From the NCBI RefSeq assembly GCF_037572415.1, contig NZ_JBBHLB010000011.1:40684-104683 (forward strand): a stretch of DNA of 64,000 nt. Direction: 5' to 3'. Position 1 is the stretch's first letter, and each line of letters begins with the position of its first letter. The DNA comes from Flavonifractor porci (lineage in GTDB: Bacteria > Bacillota > Clostridia > Oscillospirales > Oscillospiraceae). Both the position numbers and the translations under genes were made by a program. Below are positions 1 to 7,277 of the stretch, in pieces. Under the pieces are notes generated by a model. The model was not told where the DNA came from. It was given only the letters and a program-made list of their open reading frames with translations, and did not search any database.

Positions 1-1494
1 TTTTTTGTGCTCGGCATCCAGTACCGCCGCCGCGTGGCGGAGAAGGAGATATCCAGCGCGGAGGAGGAGGCCAAGCGCATCATCAACGAGTCCATCAAGA
101 GCGCCGAGAGCAAGAAGCGCGAGGCCCTGGTGGAGGCCAAGGAGGAGATCCTCCAGGCCCGCAACGAGTACGAACGGGAAGTAAAAGAGCGCCGGGCCGA
201 CCTGCAGAAGCAGGAACGGCGCTTGCAGCAGAAAGAAGAGAACCTGGACCGCAAGACCGAGAACATCGAGAAGAAGGAGGACACCCTGCAGCGCAAGCTG
301 GCCGAGCTGGAAGAGGCCCGGGAAGAGGTGGCCACCGTCAAAAAGACCCAGATGGAAGTGCTGGAGCGCATTTCCGGCTTCACCGCGGAGGAGGCCAAGG
401 ATTACCTGATCAGCCAGCTGGCCGAGGAAGTGACTCACGAGTCGGCCATGAAGGTGCGGGAGATCGAGGCCCAGTTCAAGGAGGAGGCCGACCAGCGTGC
501 CAAGGAGATCCTGTCCCTGGCCATCCAGCGCTGCGCCGCGGACCATGTGGCGGAAGCCACCGTCTCTGTGGTACCCCTGCCCAACGATGAGATGAAGGGC
601 CGCATCATCGGCCGCGAGGGCCGCAACATCCGCACGCTGGAGACCCTGACCGGCGTGGACCTGAACATCGACGACACCCCCGAGGTGATCACCGTCTCCT
701 GCTTCGATCCTGTCCGCCGGGAGATTGCCCGGCTGGCGCTGGAGAAGCTGATCCAGGACGGCCGCATCCACCCCACCCGTATCGAGGAGATGGTGGAGAA
801 GGCCAAGCGGGAGGTGGACGCCACCATCAAGGCCGAGGGCGAGCGCGCGGTCTTCGAGACCAACGTCCACGGTCTGCACCCCGAGCTCATCAAGCTGCTG
901 GGCCGGATGCGCTACCGCACCAGCTACGGCCAGAACGTGCTCAACCACTCCATCGAGGTGTGCCATCTGGCGGGCCTGCTGGCCGCCGAGATCGGCGCCG
1001 ACGTCACCGAGGCCAAGCGTGCCGGTCTGCTCCATGACCTGGGCAAGGCCATCGACCACGAGGTGGAGGGCTCCCACGTCCAGATCGGCGTGGAATTGGC
1101 CCGGAAGTACCGGGAGAGCGAGAACGTGATCCACGCCATCCAGGCCCACCACAACGATGTGGAGCCCCAGACGGTGGTGGCCTGCCTGGTTCAGGCGGCC
1201 GACGCCATCTCCGCTGCCCGGCCCGGCGCCCGGCGGGAGAACCTGGAGAACTACATCAAGCGTCTGGAGAAGCTGGAGGAGGTCACCTCCTCCTTCCCCG
1301 GTGTGGAGAAGTCCTACGCCATCCAGGCGGGCCGGGAGGTCCGCATCATGGTGGCGCCCGACAAGGTCAGCGAGGACCAGATGGTGCTGCTGGCCCGGGA
1401 CATTGCCAAGAAGATCGAGGAAGAGCTGGAATACCCCGGCCAGATCAAGGTGAATATGATCCGGGAGACCAAAGTGGTGGATTACGCCAAGTAA
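1..1494 (+). CDS. rny: Ribonuclease Y (5' end outside window)
   Basis: Endoribonuclease that starts mRNA decay at the membrane. The visible 497 codons hold a long charged coiled coil (about residues 10-190), a KH RNA-binding domain with GRIIGREGRNIR (about 200-210), and an HD metal domain with NHSIEVCHLAG followed by LLHDLGKAID. Rny proteins are usually about 515-520 aa with an N-terminal membrane helix. Here that helix is missing, and the frame is open through base 1 (two Phe codons before a GTG at 7), so the gene almost certainly begins upstream and the GTG at 7 is not the true start. It ends just before a perfect stem-loop. Family assignment is secure. Confidence 0.96.
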   Translation, partial: FFVLGIQYRRRVAEKEISSAEEEAKRIINESIKSAESKKREALVEAKEEILQARNEYEREVKERRADLQKQERRLQQKEENLDRKTENIEKKEDTLQRKLAELEEAREEVATVKKTQMEVLERISGFTAEEAKDYLISQLAEEVTHESAMKVREIEAQFKEEADQRAKEILSLAIQRCAADHVAEATVSVVPLPNDEMKGRIIGREGRNIRTLETLTGVDLNIDDTPEVITVSCFDPVRREIARLALEKLIQDGRIHPTRIEEMVEKAKREVDATIKAEGERAVFETNVHGLHPELIKLLGRMRYRTSYGQNVLNHSIEVCHLAGLLAAEIGADVTEAKRAGLLHDLGKAIDHEVEGSHVQIGVELARKYRESENVIHAIQAHHNDVEPQTVVACLVQAADAISAARPGARRENLENYIKRLEKLEEVTSSFPGVEKSYAIQAGREVRIMVAPDKVSEDQMVLLARDIAKKIEEELEYPGQIKVNMIRETKVVDYAK

Positions 1495-1504
1495 TCAAAG
1501 AGAG

Positions 1505-1540
1505 TAAACCGGCGGGCTGCGTCAGCAGCCCGCCGGTTTA
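1505..1540 (+). terminator. Stem-loop after rny
   Basis: Perfect 16-bp inverted repeat with a GTCA loop starting 11 bases after the rny stop. There is no long T-run after it, so it may act as a 3' stabilising hairpin. A near copy of the same stem (one wobble) lies at 1974-2007. Confidence 0.6.
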
Positions 1541-1973
1541 GACTGTCGAAAAAGCCCCCTGGCCAAAGGTTTCGGAGGGAAGGATAGTGTGAAAGGGACA
1601 GACTGTCAAAAAAGGCAGAACTGATACAAGAGAGAAATAAGTTCTTGCACCGCGGAAAAGCCCTCGGCAGAGTTTTGCCGCCCGCAGGCGGCAAAACAGA
1701 GTCAGAAGCTGTTTTTTCCAAGGACATGAGCCTTGGAAAAAACACTTCTCAGCCCGCAAGCGTGCGCGCTTTGCGTGTGCGACGCAGCGGGCTGCATCCC
1801 CTCGAAAAAATGCTTGCATTTTTGAGAAGCGTGTCGAGCTTTCTCGACACGCTGAGGGAACCGTCAGGGTTCCCTTTCGCGTGCAATCAAACAACTTTTG
1901 AGGACTTATGGAAGGCCTCAAAAGTTTAGCAGACAGTCAAAAAAGTGGCCGCAGCCACTTTTTTGACTGTCTG

Positions 1974-2007
1974 AACCGGCGGGCTGCGTCAGCGGCCCGC
2001 CGGTTTT
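1974..2007. terminator. Shared terminator between rny region and spoIIID
   Basis: GC-rich 14-bp stem (one T-G wobble) with a GTCA loop, followed on the plus strand by TTTTT. It ends four bases before the spoIIID stop on the other strand, so it can serve convergent transcription. Confidence 0.6.
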
Positions 2008-2010
2008 TGC

Positions 2011-2259
2011 TTAAATGCCTTTGTACTTCCGCCGGGTGGCGATGCCCCCCCGGATGTGGCGCTCGGCCTTGTTCTCCTCCAGCACCCCCTTTACCTGAAG
2101 GTACAGGGGCCGGTTGAAGGAGGGCAGGCGTTCGCTGAGATCCTTATGTACGGTGGATTTGCTGATGCCGAACTGCCGGGCGGCGGCCCGCACCGTGGCA
2201 CGGTTCTCTATGATGTAAAGCGCCAGCCGGCAGGCGCGTTCCTCGATGTTCCCTTTCAA
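2011..2259 (-). CDS. spoIIID: Sporulation transcriptional regulator SpoIIID
   Basis: Small mother-cell regulator that switches genes on and off after sigma-E becomes active. The 82-aa product has the family's single helix-turn-helix (VRAAARQFGISKSTVHKDL, about residues 20-38), followed by the conserved SERLP segment and a basic C-terminus with RHIRGG and KYKGI. The frame stays open to an ATG at 2373, but I choose the TTG at 2259. It gives the usual family length, has a GGGGAG ribosome site about 8 bases upstream, and lies just downstream of a sigma-E-like promoter, whereas the ATG at 2373 lies upstream of that promoter. B. subtilis spoIIID is sigma-E dependent, which fits. Confidence 0.92.
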   Translation of the reverse strand: MKGNIEERACRLALYIIENRATVRAAARQFGISKSTVHKDLSERLPSFNRPLYLQVKGVLEENKAERHIRGGIATRRKYKGI

Positions 2260-2290
2260 GCAGCAACACTCCCCGTTTCTTTCACTGGTG

Positions 2291-2319
2291 GAGTGTATGC
2301 AGGCGTGGGATATATCATG
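2291..2319 (-). promoter_or_regulatory. Sigma-E-like promoter of spoIIID
   Basis: On the minus strand GCATGAT (2319-2313), a 14-base spacer, then CATACACT (2298-2291). The -10 matches the sigma-E consensus CATACAMT exactly, and the -35 matches KMATATW at five of seven positions. Predicted transcription begins near 2284, about 25 bases before the TTG start. Confidence 0.6.
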
Positions 2320-2392
2320 CCTGTGTGGATGCGGTGAAACCGGTGGTATATGCCCTATCGGCAGCACCGGCACCTCTTTATGAAAGGTTCAG

Positions 2393-3295
2393 TTAAATGG
2401 AATCAGACATTTCCCGTACATAGTTGATACAGTGTTCGATAAAAGAAGTATGGGCTGGGGATAAAAACTTATCTTTATGATAAATCAGAGTAAAGGTTCG
2501 TTTGTCATGGATGCCGTCTACCGGAAATTCGCAAAGCGTACCATCCCGCAGTGATTCATACACCAGATGTCTGGGCACATATGTGATTCCGAGGTTTTGC
2601 TTGACAGCCGAAGACAGCGCTGTGTTGCTGATGCTTTCCCACTGGGGGATGATAGGCGCATTGTCGGAAAGTGCATTAAAATGAGAGTCCAATAAATACC
2701 GGGAAGCACTGCTCTGGTCTCTCAACAGCAACGGCTGTGCCATAAGCTCATCGATGGAAACATTTTTTCGTTTGGCGAAGGGGTGCTGTGGTGTACAGAC
2801 AAACACCATATCGTCTTCATAAATCGTCTTTGTGAAGATCTGGCTGTGATCTGCGTTTTGCTCCACGATCCCAATATCCAGTTGATTTTTCACAATGGCC
2901 TGCACAATGTTTTCCGATGTGTTGATTTGTACAACCACTTTGTTTTTTGGAGAGATTTTGCCGAAAGCGGCCACCAGTTTAGGCAGCAAAATTGCACCTA
3001 CGGCAATGCTTCCTCCTACCCGCAGAATACCGCCGGCACTGCTGTCGCGCAAGCTTTGTACAGACTCGTCGCTCAACGCAATAATACGGCTTGCGTACTC
3101 TCGAAGCCGCTCTCCCTGAGGCGTGATGTGAATACGCCTCGCAATACGGTCAAACAGCTTTACGCCATAATATTCTTCCAACTCAGAAACAGCCAGGCTT
3201 ACCACGGATTGGGGCAAATAGAGATTCTCTGCCGCTTGGGTGATCTTACCTGTGCTGCACACCTCCAAGAAAATTCGCAATTGCCTGAGTGTCAT
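2393..3295 (-). CDS. LysR-family transcriptional regulator
   Basis: 300-aa LTTR, a typical length. The N-terminal winged helix-turn-helix covers about residues 1-60 (MTLRQLRIFLEVCSTGKITQ, then AAENLYLPQSVVSLAVSELE), followed by a linker helix and a periplasmic-binding-like effector domain (about 90-290). It is divergent from the MBL hydrolase and NCS1 permease genes with a 254-bp gap containing a palindromic operator, so it most likely activates them in response to the imported compound. ATG start with AAAGGA upstream. The gene is clearly less GC-rich than its chromosomal neighbours, as are the two genes it faces, which suggests the three arrived together. The effector is unknown. Confidence 0.9.
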   Translation of the reverse strand: MTLRQLRIFLEVCSTGKITQAAENLYLPQSVVSLAVSELEEYYGVKLFDRIARRIHITPQGERLREYASRIIALSDESVQSLRDSSAGGILRVGGSIAVGAILLPKLVAAFGKISPKNKVVVQINTSENIVQAIVKNQLDIGIVEQNADHSQIFTKTIYEDDMVFVCTPQHPFAKRKNVSIDELMAQPLLLRDQSSASRYLLDSHFNALSDNAPIIPQWESISNTALSSAVKQNLGITYVPRHLVYESLRDGTLCEFPVDGIHDKRTFTLIYHKDKFLSPAHTSFIEHCINYVREMSDSI

Positions 3296-3322
3296 GTTCA
3301 GATTCCTTTCATCGCATTTTAT

Positions 3323-3377
3323 ATATGATGTTCATCATATTATAGTATTTTTCAAAAAGGACTACAAGTGATATAAT
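3323..3377 (+). promoter_or_regulatory. LTTR operator and activated promoter
   Basis: Palindrome ATATGATG-TT-CATCATAT at 3323-3340 (T-N11-A type LTTR box) lies 28-45 bases upstream of the lysR start. It also lies just upstream of a plus-strand promoter with TATAAT at 3372-3377 and no recognisable -35 at the correct distance. A good -10, a poor -35 and an upstream box are the usual arrangement for LysR activation of a divergent operon. Confidence 0.55.
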
Positions 3378-3549
3378 GAGCCAACAAAAAGGGGGGCTTT
3401 TCGTCAATATGGGCCTGTTTCCGGCTTGAAAGGTGCGGCCGCACAAACGCGCAGGCGGGCAGGACCATTACCGGCAACCCTTTCTGGCGTACACATTTCC
3501 TGGAGCGGACATCAAACCACTGCCGCTCTATTGTGAAAGGAGTTCTACC

Positions 3550-4473
3550 ATGAAAACGGATGTTGCAGCAAAGCCGAATCCAATTACGATCTATTTGCTG
3601 GGCACAGGCGGCCCGTCCTATCAGGCAAATCGTTTCGGGCCTGCTACACTGGTAAAAGTCGGCGATTCTCATTTCCTTTTTGACGCCGGCAGAGGGGTGG
3701 GACAAAGAATCTACGAGTGCGGTATTCCCCTTGAGAAAGTAGACAAAGTATTTCTTACCCATCTGCACAGCGACCACACGGAGGGCCTGCCCAATCTGTG
3801 GATGGCGCCGTGGTTCTTGATCGCACGGCCCAATCTGCATATTTGGGGTCCCCCAAAAACAAAGCCCATGACAGATGGAATTGTCCAAATGTTTGCAGAG
3901 GACTGCAAAATGCGTCCCACCAGCTTTGCAAAAAAAGAATATCTGCCCATGTACGTCCAGGAATTTGAAAAAACGGGTGTTATTTATGATGATGGAGAGG
4001 TAAAGATCACTGCGTTTGAAGTCATCCATGTCCCCAACTATCCTGCGTTTGGCTTTCGCCTGGAGCATAGAGGGCGGGTAGTGACCCTTACCGGAGACAC
4101 CACCTATCACGAAAATATTATTACATACGGAAAAGATTGTGATGTCCTGGTGACCAATGTAAATGTCGTGGACGAGGAACGGCTGAAACATTCCCCTTGG
4201 ACCGCCATGATCATGTCGAGACAAACCACACCGGAACAAGTCGCTGACATTGCCAACAAAACAAAGCCCGGAATGACCGTACTGTCCCATGTAAGCAAAA
4301 TGGGTTACTCTGGCATCGAGGGGGACAATCGCATTGTAGAGCGCGTAAAAGCCTGCTATGACGGGCCTTTGTGCATGGCTTACGACCGTATGCGGGTCGA
4401 GATTTCTCCCGATGGTGATATAGAGGTATTTGCTCCCAATGACATCACCAATTTGCCCGATCTGCGTGATTAA
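3550..4473 (+). CDS. Metallo-beta-lactamase-fold hydrolase (RNase Z / arylsulfatase-like)
   Basis: 307-aa cytoplasmic metallohydrolase. The signature LLGTGGPSYQANRFGP opens the fold (about residues 15-30), and THLHSDHTEG (about 74-83) gives the two-zinc HxHxDH site. Further metal ligands appear as TLTGDTTYHE and LSHVSKMGYSG. The class includes RNase Z, PhnP and alkylsulfatase-like enzymes. The setting beside an NCS1 permease and a LysR regulator argues for a small-molecule hydrolase acting on the imported substrate rather than a tRNA nuclease. Start chosen at the ATG at 3550 with GAAAGGAG eight bases upstream; the frame is open further upstream without a better site. Substrate unknown. Confidence 0.85.
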   Translation: MKTDVAAKPNPITIYLLGTGGPSYQANRFGPATLVKVGDSHFLFDAGRGVGQRIYECGIPLEKVDKVFLTHLHSDHTEGLPNLWMAPWFLIARPNLHIWGPPKTKPMTDGIVQMFAEDCKMRPTSFAKKEYLPMYVQEFEKTGVIYDDGEVKITAFEVIHVPNYPAFGFRLEHRGRVVTLTGDTTYHENIITYGKDCDVLVTNVNVVDEERLKHSPWTAMIMSRQTTPEQVADIANKTKPGMTVLSHVSKMGYSGIEGDNRIVERVKACYDGPLCMAYDRMRVEISPDGDIEVFAPNDITNLPDLRD

Positions 4474-4552
4474 GAAAACTGGATTGAATGGCTGTTTGGT
4501 TTGAGAACTGTTGTCCATAGATATTGATTGCCGCGTAAGGAGGGATTGAACA

Positions 4553-5845
4553 ATGAGCAAATCCAACCAATCCAGCACATATGGCACAGACTCCATTCGA
4601 GCGGATGGAAGAAAGAGCTGGGTAAGCATCTTTGTTATTATGGCGGGCATGATTTTTGCCGTATCCAAGGTGGTCTACGGCGGAAAAGTGGGTACATTCC
4701 TTCCGTTGAGCCAGGCGTTTTGGGCGATTCTGCTGGGCAATGTACTTTTGACACTGGTTACGATACCGGTCGCCGGCATCGGAGCGGATACCGGCCTGGG
4801 CGTATTTGAGTTGGTAAAGTACAGCTTTGGCCAGGTGGGAGGAAAATTCATTATCGTTTTGCAGCTGCTTGTTCGGCTGGGCTGGGCCGGCATCGGAACC
4901 ATACTGGTGATTGAACTGCTCTCCTTTTATATTCCTTTTTTGGCCACTCCTGTTGGCTTTGCCATTGCCGGCATTTTAATCAACCTGCTGTTTATTGTAA
5001 CGGTGTGGACCGGCTTTGACGGGCTGAGCATCATTTCAAAACTTGCGGTGCCGCTGATCCTTGTCATATTTGTCATTGCGCTGTTTCAGGTGGAACGGCT
5101 GCATGGCATTGCCTCCGTCATTACCAAAGAACCCACTGACCCCAAATCGTTCTTTTTTGTCGTAAATGGAATCTTTTTTTCCTGGATTGGTGCGGTCATC
5201 AACAGCCCCAATACGCACCGCTTTGCACGGTCCAGAAAGGATTCCGCCGTCGCAATCGCTCTGGCGTTTGTTTTGTGTGCGCCAATCGTCTATGGCGTGG
5301 GAGCCATCACATCGCTGGCCACAGGATATGGAGATGTTCCCAATATCTTTAATGCGTTGGGACTCACCAGCCTTTCCGCCGTTCTTGTGCTGCTGCTGAC
5401 ATGGACAACAAACTCCGAGTCGTTTTACAGCACCTCGTTGGGCTTTACGTCCCTGCTTCCCATCAAAAACAAGGCAGTGATCCTGCTGTTCCCATTTTGT
5501 ATCTCCACTGTTTTTACGCTGGTGGATCTGTACTCCTCTTTTATGCTTTGGGTAGACTTTACCGGCTTTATTTTCTGCCCTGTCATTGGCGTGCTGATTG
5601 CAGACTATTATGGGTTCAAGCGCAAGTATAAAATGACGGCAGATAAAATTGAGACAAAGATTTCTGTGGCGTCTGTTGTTGGTATTGCGGTGGGCATTGC
5701 CACCAATCTTCTGATTCCGCTTTATGGCGCCATGCTGGGCATCGTAACGTCTGCGCTGGCATACTACGTCATGAACCGCTTTGTTATCCCGGACAAGACC
5801 TTAAAGAAGGCGCTGGAAACATCCGCCGAGGAAGAAGTCCTGTAA
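4553..5845 (+). CDS. NCS1-family permease (cytosine/purine/allantoin type)
   Basis: 430-aa integral membrane protein with about 12 hydrophobic segments, typical of the nucleobase:cation symporter-1 family. The segment IFAVSKVVYGGKVGTFLPL corresponds to the first helix region, and NTHRFARSRKDSAVAIAL to the loop containing family-conserved Asn and Arg. Likely imports a nucleobase, hydantoin or related heterocycle with H+ or Na+. It follows the MBL hydrolase by 79 bp with its own AAGGAGG site and ends before a strong terminator, so the two genes form an uptake-plus-hydrolysis unit. Lower GC than the rest of the window. Exact substrate cannot be read from the sequence. Confidence 0.88.
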   Translation: MSKSNQSSTYGTDSIRADGRKSWVSIFVIMAGMIFAVSKVVYGGKVGTFLPLSQAFWAILLGNVLLTLVTIPVAGIGADTGLGVFELVKYSFGQVGGKFIIVLQLLVRLGWAGIGTILVIELLSFYIPFLATPVGFAIAGILINLLFIVTVWTGFDGLSIISKLAVPLILVIFVIALFQVERLHGIASVITKEPTDPKSFFFVVNGIFFSWIGAVINSPNTHRFARSRKDSAVAIALAFVLCAPIVYGVGAITSLATGYGDVPNIFNALGLTSLSAVLVLLLTWTTNSESFYSTSLGFTSLLPIKNKAVILLFPFCISTVFTLVDLYSSFMLWVDFTGFIFCPVIGVLIADYYGFKRKYKMTADKIETKISVASVVGIAVGIATNLLIPLYGAMLGIVTSALAYYVMNRFVIPDKTLKKALETSAEEEVL

Positions 5846-5875
5846 GTATCCTTTGGAAAAGTGCGAATAAAATGA

Positions 5876-5929
5876 AAAAAGGCGGCATAGGTCAGCCCGT
5901 TTACGGGCACTGACCTATGCCGCCTTTTT
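5876..5929 (+). terminator. Terminator after the NCS1 permease
   Basis: 19-bp perfect stem with AAAAA on the left and TTTTT on the right, and a smaller hairpin (CCCG/CGGG) in its loop. The A/T tails make it bidirectional. Confidence 0.9.
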
Positions 5930-6040
5930 GTCTGTATGGGCGTTTGCTGTCCTGCCTGGATGGGCCATTCCACGCGTTCCTCCACTGGCGGAGTATATGA
6001 AGGGGGCCCACAGATATTTCTGCCCAGGCAGGAAAGGGAC

Positions 6041-6069
6041 TTGTAATGTAGAGCGGGTTGGTAGATAAT
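6041..6069 (+). promoter_or_regulatory. Candidate promoter for the DUF2156 gene; rest of gap
   Basis: TTGTAA (6041-6046), 17-base spacer, GATAAT (6064-6069). It lies 140 bases before the next start. Apart from the terminator at 5876-5929, this promoter and a short hairpin at 6139-6154, I see nothing else in the 364-bp gap. Confidence 0.45.
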
Positions 6070-6209
6070 AGAGGGGCGTCAGAGCGAAAAATGGGCCGTC
6101 TTATGGAAGAAAAAGGACAAAAAAGGGTATGATACCGTGGAGACGCCGGTCTCCGCCGTTTCAAGCCGGGCGGCCCTTCATCTTAAAAGATTACGGAGAA
6201 CGAGACTCT

Positions 6210-7085
6210 ATGCAATTCAAGCAACTGACACTGAACGAGGTCCCCCTTGTTCAGCCCTGTTTCCGGCAGATGAGATCCAGGACCTGCGACTTTACCGTGG
6301 GCGGAATGTTCATGTGGCGGAATTACTATAAAATGGAGTATGCCATGGACGGAGGGATCTTTTATTCCCGCCTCCACGACCAGGACGGCCAGGTATACTA
6401 CAATCTCCCCCTGGGGGGCGATATGGCCGCCGGCATCGAGGAACTCAAGCAGCTGACGGCGGGCGGCCCGCTGCGGTTCTGCACCGTCCCGGAGTGTGAT
6501 CTGGAGGAAATTCAGGCCATCTGTCCGGGGTGTACCGTCAGCGAGCAGACCGATTTCGCCGACTACCTGTATCAGGCCTCCGATCTGGCCCGGCTGGCGG
6601 GCAAGCGGTACAGTGGCCAGCGCAATCAGATCAGCCAGTTTAAGCGGGGCGTGGAGGGGTGGTCCTTTGAACCCCTGACCGCCGGAAACCTGGGGGCGGT
6701 GGAGGCCTTTTTCACCCAGACCTATCTGTCCGGCGCGGGCGCCGGGGACACGGAGCGGGAGGAAAACCGCCGGGTCCTGGAGGTGCTGCAAAACCTGGAC
6801 CGGTACGGCATGGTGGGGGGCGTGCTTACCGCCGACGGGTCCATCGTGGGCTTCTCCCTGGGAGAGATCGTCAACGACACCCTGTTCACCCACATCGAGA
6901 AGGCGGACCGAAGCTGCAAGGGCGCCTATCAGATGCTGGTCAATCAATTTGCCGCAGCCTACGCAGGGGAAAACGTGACCTATATTAACCGGGAAGAGGA
7001 TATGGGGGACCCGGGCCTGCGGCGGGCCAAGCAGGCCTACCACCCCATAGAACTGCTGAAAAAATATGTGGTTGAGGTAATGTGA
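6210..7085 (+). CDS. DUF2156 / LPG-synthase C-terminal-like acyltransferase-fold protein
   Basis: 291-aa cytoplasmic protein of the DUF2156 family, a GNAT-like fold shared with the catalytic half of aminoacyl-phosphatidylglycerol synthases. Recognisable parts are the N-terminal CDFTVGGMFMWRN and YSRLHDQDGQVYY region, KRYSGQRNQISQFKR in the middle, and the C-terminal HIEKADRSCKGAYQMLVNQF, YINREEDMGDPGLRRAK and SYHP-like end. Stand-alone members without the membrane half are common in clostridia and mostly uncharacterised. Transfer of an aminoacyl or acyl group is inference. Start set at the ATG at 6210 with GGAG upstream. Single gene between two terminators. Confidence 0.82.
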   Translation: MQFKQLTLNEVPLVQPCFRQMRSRTCDFTVGGMFMWRNYYKMEYAMDGGIFYSRLHDQDGQVYYNLPLGGDMAAGIEELKQLTAGGPLRFCTVPECDLEEIQAICPGCTVSEQTDFADYLYQASDLARLAGKRYSGQRNQISQFKRGVEGWSFEPLTAGNLGAVEAFFTQTYLSGAGAGDTEREENRRVLEVLQNLDRYGMVGGVLTADGSIVGFSLGEIVNDTLFTHIEKADRSCKGAYQMLVNQFAAAYAGENVTYINREEDMGDPGLRRAKQAYHPIELLKKYVVEVM

Positions 7086-7097
7086 CTGAACAAACTG

Positions 7098-7140
7098 AGC
7101 GGGACGCGCCTTTTCAGGGTGCGCCCCGCTTTGTCTTTTT
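7098..7140 (+). terminator. Terminator after the DUF2156 gene
   Basis: 13-bp stem with one mismatch and one wobble, loop TTTTCAG, followed by TTTGTCTTTTT. Confidence 0.75.
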
Positions 7141-7215
7141 GTACCAGTCAGATATTTCAAGCAAGAAAAAATGGTGGTACAATGGAGTAAAACTGAGGTA
7201 AAATTTCCGTGAGGA

Positions 7216-7254
7216 TAAAACCGGCGGAGTCTCTTCCGGCACCAACAGACAGAA
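7216..7254 (+). promoter_or_regulatory. Candidate ECF-type promoter of the sigma gene
   Basis: TAAAACC at 7216-7222 and AACAGAC at 7244-7250 are spaced 28 bases start to start. The same pair with the same 28-base spacing occurs before the next gene (9015 and 9043). An AAC-containing -35 and a second box about 20 bases on is the ECF arrangement, so the sigma factor may drive both itself and the surface protein. No consensus for this ECF group is known to me. Confidence 0.4.
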
Positions 7255-7277
7255 ACGTTCCAAAGGGAGGAAGTCAT

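Larger units (their letters stand above)
1505..2007. repeat. Gene-free 500-bp array of consecutive hairpins
   Basis: The rny-spoIIID gap holds no convincing gene but is packed with inverted repeats: 1505-1540 (16 bp), 1672-1697 (11 bp), 1712-1742 (12 bp), 1751-1793 (7 bp), 1801-1826 (imperfect), 1828-1853 (11 bp), 1855-1875 (8 bp), 1893-1926 (11 bp), 1931-1972 (19 bp) and 1974-2007 (14 bp, one wobble). The first and last stems are near-identical copies, and GACTGTC words recur beside them. Short open frames here translate the palindromes and have no recognisable domain. The density suggests a composite repeat element or a structured RNA. Confidence 0.7.

Noticed and set aside
1538..1921. Possible 127-residue minus-strand protein in the hairpin array
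   Set aside because: It translates the palindromes, lacks a ribosome site, and has no domain. Such frames recur wherever this repeat does.
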